A stretch of 64,000 bases of DNA, from assembly GCA_963663665.2 (NCBI GenBank), contig CAXXKP010000010.1:372001-436000 (forward strand), in the 5' to 3' direction. This DNA is from SABI01 sp963663665 (GTDB lineage: Bacteria > Spirochaetota > Spirochaetia > Sphaerochaetales > Sphaerochaetaceae). Position numbers and translations under genes: made by a program. Positions 26,298 to 33,822 of the stretch are shown here, piece after piece. Each line of letters begins with the position of its first letter. Position 1 is the first letter of the stretch. The notes under the pieces were generated by a model. It saw only the letters and a program-made list of their open reading frames with translations. It was not told the DNA's origin and ran no database searches.

Positions 26298-27185
26298 ATG
26301 AACATATTAACCGGAAAAGAAGTAGCAGAATCCGTATATCAAGTCATTAAAGAAAGAACCATATCATTTATGGCACAGACAAATAGGGCTCCTACTATTG
26401 CAGTCGTTCTTGTAGGTGAAGATCCAGCTTCTAATGCATATGTAAAAAGTAAAGCTAAAATGGCGGAAACACTTAAGTTTGGTCATATAGATATTAAATT
26501 ACCTGAAAATATTGAAGAAATAGAATTGATTAATGCAATTGTTACTTTAAATAATGATGAGCTTGTCGATGGAATTCTCATTCAATTGCCACTTCCAAAG
26601 CACATAAATGAATCAAAAATCATTAATACTATAGATCCACGTAAGGATGTAGATGGACTACATCCTGTTAATATCGGGAAATTATTACGAGAGGAGAAGG
26701 GGTTTATTCCCTGTACACCTTTTGGAATTATCAAAATGTTGGAATTCTATAATATAGATGTGAATGGCCGCCATGTGGTGGTTATCGGACGTTCTGTTCT
26801 TGTAGGTAAGTCAATTGCACTTTTATTATTACAAAAAAGCAAAAATGCTACAGTAACAGTTACCCACAGTAAAACTCAGCATCTTTCTACTATTACAAAA
26901 CAAGCAGATATTATTATAGCTGCGGTAGGAAGAGCCAATATGGTTACCTCAGATATGATTAAAGAAGGGGCAATCGTGATTGATGTTGGAATAAATAGGG
27001 TCGATGACATATCAAAGAAGAAGGGGTATTACTTGACAGGAGATGTAGATTACGAATCTGTAGCCCCCCATTGTAGTGCTATTACACCTGTACCAAGAGG
27101 AGTAGGAGTAATGACGATTGCAATGTTAATGTATAATACTCTTTTAGCTGCAGAGAATAGATACGAGGAAAATTTATCAACATGA
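26298..27185 (+). CDS. folD: Bifunctional methylene-THF dehydrogenase/methenyl-THF cyclohydrolase
   Basis: Folate one-carbon enzyme that interconverts methylene-, methenyl- and formyl-THF. I choose the ATG at 26298 (295 residues, MNILTGKEVA) because GGAG at 26288-26291 precedes it; the ATG at 26286 overlaps that site. The catalytic lysine is in SNAYVKSKAKM, followed by GILIQLPLPKHI, PRKDVDGLHP, PCTPFGIIKML, and the nucleotide site GRSVLVGKSIALLLL. VPRGVGVMTIAML is near the end. It overlaps miaB by four bases. Confidence 0.97.
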   Translation: MNILTGKEVAESVYQVIKERTISFMAQTNRAPTIAVVLVGEDPASNAYVKSKAKMAETLKFGHIDIKLPENIEEIELINAIVTLNNDELVDGILIQLPLPKHINESKIINTIDPRKDVDGLHPVNIGKLLREEKGFIPCTPFGIIKMLEFYNIDVNGRHVVVIGRSVLVGKSIALLLLQKSKNATVTVTHSKTQHLSTITKQADIIIAAVGRANMVTSDMIKEGAIVIDVGINRVDDISKKKGYYLTGDVDYESVAPHCSAITPVPRGVGVMTIAMLMYNTLLAAENRYEENLST

Positions 27186-28489
27186 TTATGAGGAAACATT
27201 CTTTATTTTATATTGAGACATATGGATGTCAGATGAACATTGCAGAATCTCATGCACTCGAAATGAGTTTAATTGAACATGGTATACATAAAGCAGAGAA
27301 ACCTGAAGATGCTGATTGTGTTATTATTAATACCTGTAGCGTAAGGAAAACTGCTGAAAATAGGATATGGGGCAGAATTGGTTTTTATAAACATCTCAAA
27401 GAAGAAAAGGATCTCACTCTTATTATTACTGGATGTATGGCTGAACGTCTTCACGATGAAATAATTGAAATGGCCCCTGCTGTCGATCATGTAATTGGAA
27501 CTAATGACAAATATAGAATTGCAGCAATACTCACAGGTGCGAGTGATGAAAGAAGAGAAGAATATACCTTCACACATAATTACCATAAAGAGGGTGATGT
27601 CTCTTCATTTATTCCAATTATGAATGGATGCAATAATTACTGCTCTTATTGTATAGTCCCTTATGTAAGAGGAAGAGAAATTTCAAGAAGTGTAGAAAGT
27701 ATTGTTGATGAAGTGAAAAGATTAAATGAGCTTGGCGTAAAAGAAATTACACTTTTAGGACAAAATGTTAATTCCTATAACTACACGTACCACGGAATTC
27801 ATTATCAATTTCCTGACATCCTAGAAAAAGTAGTTAACGAGGCAATTGGCGTAAAATGGATTCGCTTTGAGTCTCCTCACCCAAAAGATTTCTCACCGCA
27901 ATTAATCTCCCTCATCTCTCAAGAAGATAAACTTCCACATCATCTACATATACCTCTCCAAAGTGGCTCTACTAAAATACTCACATCAATGAGACGAAAG
28001 TATAGCAGGGAGTCGTATCTTTCTCTTATTAACGATATTTCAACTGCTATCCCTGACATGACTTATACAACCGATGTTATGGTAGGATTCCCAGGGGAAG
28101 AAGAAGAAGATTTTTTAGAGACACTATCACTTATCAATGAAGTTAAATTTATTGAAGCCTTTATGTACTATTTTAATCCTCGAGAAGGGACAAAAGCTGT
28201 AACTATGGAAAATCAAGTTCCAATTGCAACCCGACTTGAACGATTAAATAGACTCATTGACAATCAAAGAAACCTCACAAAGAAACATAAACAAGAAAGA
28301 TGTTTTGATGAGTTAGAATTACTTGTTGAAGGAATGGCCAAGAAGAATAAATCCCAGGGCCTTGGAAGAAGTGAGCATAATGAGATGATTGTTTTTAACC
28401 CCATAGGAGAACTCAATAAAGGAGATATTGTAAGAGTTAAGCTTTCTGGTCTTGAAGGAAATACTTTTAAGGGAAATCAAATAAAATAG
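27182..28489 (+). CDS. miaB: tRNA-2-methylthio-N6-dimethylallyladenosine synthase
   Basis: Radical SAM methylthiotransferase modifying A37 of tRNAs that read UNN codons. The N-terminal cluster cysteines are in ETYGCQMN, INTCSVRK and ITGCMAE, and the radical SAM cluster is in MNGCNNYCSYCIVPYVRG. The rest of the barrel includes GVKEITLLGQNVNSY and HLHIPLQSGS. The C-terminal TRAM domain (about residues 375-435) ends in VRVKLSGLEGNTFKG. The start at 27182 overlaps the folD stop; ATG 27188 is an alternative. The stop codon abuts the end of the convergent RHH gene. Confidence 0.96.
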   Translation: MIMRKHSLFYIETYGCQMNIAESHALEMSLIEHGIHKAEKPEDADCVIINTCSVRKTAENRIWGRIGFYKHLKEEKDLTLIITGCMAERLHDEIIEMAPAVDHVIGTNDKYRIAAILTGASDERREEYTFTHNYHKEGDVSSFIPIMNGCNNYCSYCIVPYVRGREISRSVESIVDEVKRLNELGVKEITLLGQNVNSYNYTYHGIHYQFPDILEKVVNEAIGVKWIRFESPHPKDFSPQLISLISQEDKLPHHLHIPLQSGSTKILTSMRRKYSRESYLSLINDISTAIPDMTYTTDVMVGFPGEEEEDFLETLSLINEVKFIEAFMYYFNPREGTKAVTMENQVPIATRLERLNRLIDNQRNLTKKHKQERCFDELELLVEGMAKKNKSQGLGRSEHNEMIVFNPIGELNKGDIVRVKLSGLEGNTFKGNQIK

Positions 28490-28675
28490 TTAAGATGAGG
28501 GTGAAGTCCCCTCATCATCTTGTTTTTTATAACGATTATGTACTGCTTGAGTTAAGAGGTATTCTAATTGTCCATTGATTGATCTAAAATCATCTTCAGC
28601 CCAACGAGCTAAATCTTTCCAAAGAGTAGGGGAAAGGCGTAAAACTATTTGTTTTTTATCACTATCTTTTGGCAT
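28490..28675 (-). CDS. Ribbon-helix-helix (Arc-like) DNA-binding protein
   Basis: The 61 residues form a compact RHH domain: the strand segment KKQIVLRLSPTLWKDLARW, then helix EDDFRSINGQLEYLLTQAV, in which the loop before the second helix (RSINGQLE) fits the Arc/MetJ family. The tail QDDEGTSPSS is disordered. It lies 11 bases downstream of the SPFH gene, a pairing seen in other bacteria as I recall. It likely acts as a dimeric repressor, and repeats at the operon promoter make autoregulation plausible. Its last codons lie inside a hairpin that also serves as miaB terminator. Confidence 0.85.
   Translation of the reverse strand: MPKDSDKKQIVLRLSPTLWKDLARWAEDDFRSINGQLEYLLTQAVHNRYKKQDDEGTSPSS
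28494..28528. terminator. Terminator hairpin of miaB inside the RHH coding end
   Basis: GATGAGGG (28494-28501) pairs with CCCTCATC (28509-28516) around TGAAGTC and is followed by ATCTTGTTTTTT. The T-run serves miaB transcription. The hairpin overlaps the last codons of the convergent RHH gene. Confidence 0.75.
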
Positions 28676-28686
28676 ATTTTTTCATT

Positions 28687-29685
28687 CTAATAAATTGTTC
28701 CTGAATTGACTATCGGTTGTGCATCTTTATTGCTACATAATATTACAAGTAAATTGCTCACCATTGCAGCCTTTCTCTCCTCATCAAGATTCACAATCTC
28801 CTTCGCTGATAATTGTTCTAAAGCCATTTCAACCATGGAGACAGCTCCTTCTACAATCATACTTCTTGCTGCAATGATGGCAGAGGCTTGTTGACGTTGT
28901 AGCATAGCTGCTGCAATTTCGGGAGCATAAGAGAGATGGGTAATTCTAGCTTCTAAAATCTCAATACCTGCTATCTCAGATTTCTCACTAATCGCTTCTC
29001 TTAATTTTTCTGCAACTTCTAATGAACTTCCTCTCAAAGACTTTTCGCCTTGTGCATCACTTTCATCATAAGGATAAAGTCGAACTATATTGCGGAGAGC
29101 AGAATCTGTTTGAGTAGATAAGTATTCTTTATAATTGTCTACATTAAAAACAGCTTTCGCACTATTCACTACTTTCCATATAACAACAATTCCTATAATT
29201 ATCGGATTCCCAAGAGAATCATTTATCTTCTGTTTCTCATTGTTGAGTGTCATTGCTTTTAAAGAAATTTTTTTATTAACAGAATATGTAGGTCCTTTCA
29301 CTTTAAACTGATTACCAACCTCTGAAGCATTATCTTTGCTTGCGCAAGGATTAATAGAAGTAACAAATGGATTCACAAAGAAAAATCCCTCCTGTTTTAA
29401 AGTCCCGTAATATCTACCAAATAGAGTGAATACTAAAGATTCATTAGGTTTTATTACTTTTAATCCTGCGAAACTAATAGGGATAAGAATCATACACAAC
29501 AACGTAGATACTATGAGAATAAAAATATTTATCACATTGAATCCAAAAGTGTCTAATTGATATGCTGAAAAAACGAAGAAAAACAATGTGCCTAATTCTC
29601 CAATAATCAAGATAAAAAACATAACCATTCCACTTGTATGCGGTGCATTCTTTTCAATAATCTGATGCGAAGTATTCGTACCCAT
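28687..29685 (-). CDS. SPFH/Band 7 (prohibitin-like) membrane protein
   Basis: The 332 residues begin with two hydrophobic segments (about 18-42 and 50-72), then an SPFH domain. GLKVIKPNESLVFTLFGRYY starts it, and GFFFVNPFV and IGIVVIWKVVNSAKAVFNVD follow. Behind it is the helical region ALRNIVRLYPYDESDAQG, EAISEKSEIAGIEILEARI and YAPEIAAAMLQRQQASAIIA, typical of stomatin-like coiled coils. SPFH proteins organise membrane domains and can bind proteases; no partner is visible here except the downstream RHH gene. The start has GAGGAGTT. A consensus promoter with operator-like repeats lies upstream. Confidence 0.9.
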   Translation of the reverse strand: MGTNTSHQIIEKNAPHTSGMVMFFILIIGELGTLFFFVFSAYQLDTFGFNVINIFILIVSTLLCMILIPISFAGLKVIKPNESLVFTLFGRYYGTLKQEGFFFVNPFVTSINPCASKDNASEVGNQFKVKGPTYSVNKKISLKAMTLNNEKQKINDSLGNPIIIGIVVIWKVVNSAKAVFNVDNYKEYLSTQTDSALRNIVRLYPYDESDAQGEKSLRGSSLEVAEKLREAISEKSEIAGIEILEARITHLSYAPEIAAAMLQRQQASAIIAARSMIVEGAVSMVEMALEQLSAKEIVNLDEERKAAMVSNLLVILCSNKDAQPIVNSGTIY

Positions 29686-29711
29686 ATAAAACTCCTCAAC
29701 CTAATAATTAA

Positions 29712-29747
29712 GATATCATATTGATATCATAATGATTATATTGATAT
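29712..29747. promoter_or_regulatory. Operator-like direct repeats at the SPFH promoter
   Basis: GATATCAT occurs at 29712-29719 and 29723-29730, 11 bases apart. ATATTGATAT occurs at 29718-29727 and 29738-29747, exactly 20 bases apart. The repeats run from the promoter spacer across the -10 box to just past the expected transcription start, where a bound RHH protein would block RNA polymerase. Binding is inferred. Confidence 0.6.
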
Positions 29748-29764
29748 AAAAATAATACTGTCAA
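29735..29764 (-). promoter_or_regulatory. Consensus promoter of the SPFH-RHH operon
   Basis: On the minus strand TTGACA (29764-29759), an 18-base spacer and TATAAT (29740-29735) match both sigma-70 hexamers exactly, about 50 bases before the SPFH start codon. I see no clear promoter for uraA in the rest of this 286-base gap. Confidence 0.85.
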
Positions 29765-29971
29765 TATATATAAATTAAAAATTATCGATATTCTTAGATA
29801 AATTTTTCTAATAACGTGCAATTTGCTCTATCATTTTTACGAAAAATAAGGCATGTTTTTTAAAAATATTTGTATACGCATAATCAAATTTCGCACAAAC
29901 TCTGTTGCATACTTTTCTTATAAGGCAGTTTTAGGTGTGTGAAAATAGGTAAAGCGAATCAGGAGGCAAGC

Positions 29972-31240
29972 GTGGCAAGAGAAAAAATTGATACCAAGAC
30001 AGTCATCTTGGGATTGCAACACACATTTGTAATGTTTGGTGCAACGGTTCTTGTTCCAATTCTTACAGGACTCGATATTGCAGTTGCTTTATTTGCAGCA
30101 GGAATTGGTACTCTGATTTTCCATGTTATTACTAAGTTCAAAGTTCCGGTGTTCTTAGGAAGTTCCTTCGCATTTATACCTGGGATCATCGCAGTAACTA
30201 CGAGCGAAGGATCGATTGCCTATGCATTAGGTGGCATTTTTGTCGCTGGACTATTGTACATCGTAGTAGCAATCATCTTTCGTTTTATCTCATATGATAC
30301 AATTCATAATATCTTGCCACCACATGTAACTGGCCCAATGATTATAATGATTGGCCTAATCCTTGCTCCGGTTGCAATTAGTAATGCTAATGGGACAAAC
30401 TCTCCAGCAATTGTTGCAGCCATGGGAGTTAATGGGGCTTGGCTTATTGCTATGTTTACATTTGCCTTAGGGATTTTTGTAAAAGTCTACTTTGAGAAGT
30501 TTGGTTGGAAATTTGCTTCGAATCTTCCTGTCCTCCTTGCGCTTGTTGGTGGATATCTATTTAGTATCATTTTAGGAGTTGTAGATTTTACCGCAATTAA
30601 AGAGGCTTCTTGGATAGGTCTCCCTAAATTCATGGCACCAAAATTTTCCTTTACAGCTATTACTATTATGGTTCCAATTGCTATTGTAACAATGGTTGAA
30701 CACTTTGGGGATATCTTAGCAATATCAAATGTTGTTGATAAAGATTTTATCAAAGATCCTGGTATTCATAGAACCCTAATTGGAGATGGTATTGCTACAA
30801 GTATTTCAGCCTTGATTGGAGGACCTGCTAACACAACATATAGTGAGAATACAGGAGCTGTAGCACTCACAGGAGCCTCCAACCCAGTGATTATGAGAAT
30901 TGCAGCTATATTCGCTATTTTCCTTTCACTTATTCCTAAATTCACTGCTCTGATTTCTACTATTCCAGGTCCTGTTATTGGAGGAATCAGCATTCTTCTC
31001 TTCGGTATGATTAGTTCAATTGGAATAAAAAATATGGTTGATGCTAAAGTTAATCTAGGTAATCCGAAGCTTTTAATTATCAGTGCATCAATGCTTGTGT
31101 TAGGTCTAGGCGGTGCTTCATTCACTATTGGCAAAGTACAGTTATCTGGTCTTGGTCTTGCTGCAATCTTTGGAGTTGTATTAAACTTAATTCTCCGTCC
31201 ACACAATACAACTACTGTTGAAAAGAAAAAGAAAAAATAA
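29972..31240 (+). CDS. uraA: Uracil permease, NCS2 family
   Basis: Nucleobase:cation symporter with multiple membrane helices. I choose the GTG at 29972 (422 residues, VAREKIDTKTVILGLQHTFV) because a perfect AGGAGG at 29961-29966 precedes it; a GTG at 29939 has no such site. TMVEHFGDILAISNVV and GGPANTTYSENTGAVALTG carry the substrate-site residues of UraA-type transporters. LLFGMISSIGIKNMVD and the lysine-rich C-terminus follow. The substrate is uracil by family match, not proven. No PyrR-type or riboswitch motif is recognisable in the leader. Confidence 0.9.
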   Translation: MAREKIDTKTVILGLQHTFVMFGATVLVPILTGLDIAVALFAAGIGTLIFHVITKFKVPVFLGSSFAFIPGIIAVTTSEGSIAYALGGIFVAGLLYIVVAIIFRFISYDTIHNILPPHVTGPMIIMIGLILAPVAISNANGTNSPAIVAAMGVNGAWLIAMFTFALGIFVKVYFEKFGWKFASNLPVLLALVGGYLFSIILGVVDFTAIKEASWIGLPKFMAPKFSFTAITIMVPIAIVTMVEHFGDILAISNVVDKDFIKDPGIHRTLIGDGIATSISALIGGPANTTYSENTGAVALTGASNPVIMRIAAIFAIFLSLIPKFTALISTIPGPVIGGISILLFGMISSIGIKNMVDAKVNLGNPKLLIISASMLVLGLGGASFTIGKVQLSGLGLAAIFGVVLNLILRPHNTTTVEKKKKK

Positions 31241-31293
31241 CTATTTATCCTTTAGACAAATTTATATACGTAAAGAGCATTTTCAAGATATTT

Positions 31294-31322
31294 TAGCCCT
31301 CATATTGAGGGCTATATTTTTC
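31294..31322 (+). terminator. Terminator after uraA
   Basis: TAGCCCTCA (31294-31302) pairs with TGAGGGCTA (31306-31314) around TAT and is followed by TATTTTTC. It lies 53 bases past the uraA stop and before the convergent rpsD end. Confidence 0.85.
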
Positions 31323-31338
31323 ATATTGAAAGGATCTC

Positions 31339-31932
31339 TTATTTTGAATAGAGCTCTACAATTCTAGACTCAACGACGTCAAAATCTATATCTTTTCTCG
31401 TTGGAATTGAGATAATCTTGGCAGAAAGTATATCTTGATTAACAGAAATCCAAGACGGAACTACTCTTCTATTACTTGTGATAAATTCTCGTACTTTTTT
31501 GGAAACATCTCTATTACTAACTGTGATATTTTCTCCTCTAGTGACTTTATAGGAAGGAATATCTACCTTCTTCCCATTAACAGAAATATGACCATGATTT
31601 ATCATTTGACGTGCCATTTTTCTCGTTTTTGCAAAACCCATTCTAAAAAGAACATTATCTAACCTTGACTCAAGTAGCGCAAGGAGAGTTTCTCCTGTAA
31701 TACCATCCATTTTCTCAGCCTTTTTATAGGTGAGCAAAAATTGTTTTTCTAAAAGTCCATAAACAAATTTAACTTTCTGTTTTTCTTTTAATTGAAGAGC
31801 ATACTCTGTAGTTTTTTTCCTTCTATGAGGAAGTTGTTTCTCTTTTCCTTTTTTCCCTTCATACCCAAGTACTACTGGATTTATACCTACCCAGTTACTC
31901 CTTTTTCTCACGGGAGTTCTATCAATTGCCAT
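31339..31932 (-). CDS. rpsD: 30S ribosomal protein S4
   Basis: Primary 16S rRNA-binding protein that nucleates 30S assembly. The 197 residues begin MAIDRTPVRKRSNWVG. The S4 domain includes LESRLDNVLFRMGFAKTRKMARQMINHGHISVNGKKVDIPSYKV, with NRDVSK and RVVPSWISVNQ after it. No cysteine is in the N-terminal region, so it is a zinc-independent form. It stands alone on the minus strand, away from the alpha operon (rpsM-rpsK-rpoA) where S4 often lies. Confidence 0.96.
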   Translation of the reverse strand: MAIDRTPVRKRSNWVGINPVVLGYEGKKGKEKQLPHRRKKTTEYALQLKEKQKVKFVYGLLEKQFLLTYKKAEKMDGITGETLLALLESRLDNVLFRMGFAKTRKMARQMINHGHISVNGKKVDIPSYKVTRGENITVSNRDVSKKVREFITSNRRVVPSWISVNQDILSAKIISIPTRKDIDFDVVESRIVELYSK

Positions 31933-32069
31933 ATATATTAAACCTCAACAAAAAAACATATTAAATTAGCATACGCTAACAATTAACATATGTATCAAAA
32001 ATAGGTAAGTTATTCAATACTTGAAGAATAATATTCATGTAAACCTTTATTATATTGTATATTTATGAC

Positions 32070-32139
32070 AGTACTTATAAGAAATAAATATTGAATTTTA
32101 CTATACTACTGTTGGTCGATATTGTATTCTATAAGTACT
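32070..32139. repeat. Inverted repeat upstream of the outer membrane protein gene
   Basis: AGTACTTATA (32070-32079) and TATAAGTACT (32130-32139) are perfect 10-base inverted copies 50 bases apart, in the 231-base gap between rpsD and the barrel gene. It may be a long hairpin base in the leader or a pair of operator half-sites. No good -35/-10 pair stands out in the gap. Confidence 0.45.
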
Positions 32140-32163
32140 AGATGAATATTTGGAGGAAATTAC

Positions 32164-32937
32164 ATGAATACAAAGAACAAATTCTCAATTTTAGTCTTAA
32201 GCATTTTCTTAATCTCAATAATCCCCATTACTGCATCTGTCACAACCGGTAGTACCACTCTTACTGGACTTAGTGGATATGTTGTAATCCCGAGTGCTAT
32301 TCCAACAGATTCTTCGAACAATCCGTCATTGAGTACTGGATATACAGCGATGTTCAGTGGAGCTAATAATTTTAGTCATATTCCTTTTATCCAAATAGGA
32401 TTTGCTAATGACTTTGAAGCAGCCATCTCTGCAGACATTGGTCTCACGACAGATATTCTCCTACAAGCAAAATGGAGATTCATTGAAAAAAATAATACCA
32501 ATTTTGCATTTATCATTAACGGTCAAGCATTGGATTTGAGTGGAACTGCTTATTTTGCTGGTCAAACAGGCTTTGCTGCAACATTCGATAGTGCTATCAT
32601 GAACTTCCCTTCAAAAACAACAGTATTTTTGGGATATACTTTTGATGGAACATTCGATAGTAATATAGATTTTGCAATGGCCTTCGAAACACCTTTATGG
32701 AAGAAAGGATTTAAAGAAAAAGTAAATTTAGTAATGGATTTTGGGAATGTTGGATATTCAGTAAATCCTAGTGGAGGTAATGCCACCGATAGAGGATCTC
32801 TCAATTTTGGAATTCGATTGCTTCCAATTGAGTTTATTACAAAGACTTTCGTTTCAGCTGATTTACGCCTATTAGACTTATTTGATGATACTGGTAGAGC
32901 AATTAGTCTTGGCTTAGGCATTACCTTCAAACCATAG
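32164..32937 (+). CDS. Outer membrane beta-barrel protein, unknown function
   Basis: The 257 residues have a signal peptide (SILVLSIFLISIIPITASV) and a mature barrel with alternating strands such as FANDFEAAISADIGLTTDIL, FAFIINGQALDLSG and VFLGYTFDGTFDSNIDFAMA. The N-terminal TTLTGLSGYVVIPSA segment resembles the start of YjbH-like outer membrane proteins; this is weak. The end is LGLGITFKP. It is a single-gene unit with a strong GGAGGA Shine-Dalgarno, an unusual inverted repeat upstream and a terminator behind. Confidence 0.7.
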   Translation: MNTKNKFSILVLSIFLISIIPITASVTTGSTTLTGLSGYVVIPSAIPTDSSNNPSLSTGYTAMFSGANNFSHIPFIQIGFANDFEAAISADIGLTTDILLQAKWRFIEKNNTNFAFIINGQALDLSGTAYFAGQTGFAATFDSAIMNFPSKTTVFLGYTFDGTFDSNIDFAMAFETPLWKKGFKEKVNLVMDFGNVGYSVNPSGGNATDRGSLNFGIRLLPIEFITKTFVSADLRLLDLFDDTGRAISLGLGITFKP

Positions 32938-32978
32938 CAAATTCATTAATCAAAAGGAATGTAATATACATACAATAA

Positions 32979-33031
32979 GAGAGTAGGAGAAGGAACCTTT
33001 CCAATCGGTTAATTCTTCCTACTCTTTTTTC
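32979..33031 (+). terminator. Terminator after the barrel gene
   Basis: AAGAGAGTAGGAGAA pairs with TTCTTCCTACTCTTTTTT (stem ends 32991 and 33013, one bulge); the large loop contains a small inner pairing GGAA/TTCC. A run of six T follows. Its 3' arm overlaps the stop codon of the minus-strand exchanger remnant. Confidence 0.85.
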
Positions 33032-33276
33032 CATCTATAACCAATTATAAAGAGTGATAAGGTTAGTAATGTCATAAATAAAAAATCTCTCGATACTATT
33101 TTTCTATCAAGAGAAAACGGACTTATTGACGAAGCAAGTCCAACAATTACCATTCCTATAAATAAAGGAAATACCTTAAAATACATAGCGCTTGAAACTG
33201 CTTCTTCAATGAATTAATCTGCACTTATCACTAACACAATTAATCCAAAAACTGTTGCAATAATAGGAATAACCAT
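33019..33276 (-). pseudogene. Decayed remnant of a Na+/Ca2+ (CaCA) exchanger
   Basis: Reading the minus strand from the ATG at 33276 gives MVIPIIATVFGLIVLVISAD, a TAA stop at 33216-33214, then, in the same frame, FIEEAVSSA followed by KVFPLFIGMVIVGLASSISP and RKIVSRDFLFMTLLTL, ending at TAG 33021-33019. The first block matches the first helix of CaCA exchangers, where GADRFVEGA-like residues are usual. PLFIGMVIVGLASSISP resembles the alpha-1 repeat PLxIGxTIVxxGTSxPE with its key residues lost. The jump from there to RKIVSRDF implies a missing internal section of roughly 50 residues. It is not functional. The rest of this 370-base gap holds only terminators. Confidence 0.7.
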
Positions 33277-33347
33277 TGATGCTCTTCTTTTAAAATAAAG
33301 ATTTTGCTAATTTGATAAGATTCTCAATACTACTCACAAATAATCAT

Positions 33348-33381
33348 AAAAGACCCATTTAATTATATAAACGGGTCTTTT
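33348..33381. terminator. Terminator of the tmRNA gene
   Basis: AAAAGACCC (33348-33356) pairs with GGGTCTTTT (33373-33381). The loop has an inner TTTA/TAAA pairing. It begins 15 bases beyond the tmRNA 3' end on the minus strand and is symmetric enough to work both ways. Confidence 0.85.
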
Positions 33382-33395
33382 ATTGTGTGTATTAG

Positions 33396-33766
33396 TGGAG
33401 GTGGGGGGAGTCGAACCCCCGTCCTAACGTGCCACCTAGTAGCCTCTACAAGCTTAGTCGTTGTTTTATATATTCGAGAAAACTATGACCAGCGACCGAC
33501 GTTGCTCTCTCTACACTAACTAAATTGTCCCTTCACACCGCTAGCACTTATGAAGGTAAGCCCTTATTGTTACAAGCAGTCACTAGTTAAGAGCGGCACT
33601 AGTAAAGCTTGTACGATCCTACTACTTACGCAGCAAGAGCGTATTCTGCGTCGTAAGAGACTTCGTCTTCTTTCTTTGCAGTTATTTGTTTTGCTAGTTT
33701 TAGGAGTTGGCGCTCCGCTTGCAACCACTAGCATGATCTGCCGCCAGTCGAAACCAATACACCCCC
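33396..33766 (-). ncRNA. ssrA: Transfer-messenger RNA (tmRNA)
   Basis: Rescues stalled ribosomes with SmpB. The minus-strand 5' end GGGGGTG (33766-33760) pairs with 3' CACCTCC (33403-33397) with one G-T, followed by TGTATTGGTTTCGACTGGCG and, at the 3' side, GGACGGGGGTTCGACTCCCC. The 3' CCA is not encoded (ACTA follows). The tag frame (33679-33626) starts at GCA after an AAATAACT context like E. coli AAATAGTC, and encodes AKKEDEVSYDAEYALAA then TAA. The degradation tag is therefore Ala plus these 17 residues. It has its own promoter and follows smpB. Confidence 0.95.
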
Positions 33767-33784
33767 TATATAGGGGACAACAAT

Positions 33785-33813
33785 ATAGTACTCATAATTC
33801 TTTAAGTAATCAA
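33785..33813 (-). promoter_or_regulatory. Promoter of ssrA
   Basis: On the minus strand TTGATT (33813-33808), a 17-base spacer and TACTAT (33790-33785) lie just after the smpB stop codon and about 20 bases before the tmRNA 5' end, leaving a short leader for RNase P removal. Confidence 0.7.
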
Positions 33814-33822
33814 GTAAGATAC

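Noticed and set aside
29765..29971. Purine riboswitch or PyrR-type leader before uraA
   Set aside because: I found no conserved PyrR-binding loop, riboswitch core or terminator in the leader.
30766..31206. 146-codon minus-strand frame
   Set aside because: Antisense to uraA, rich in Ile, Pro and Ala as expected from a reversed membrane protein; no start signal.
33031..33395. CRISPR or tRNA in the 33 kb gap
   Set aside because: No repeat-spacer pattern and no cloverleaf apart from the tRNA-like end of tmRNA; the gap is exchanger remnant plus terminators.
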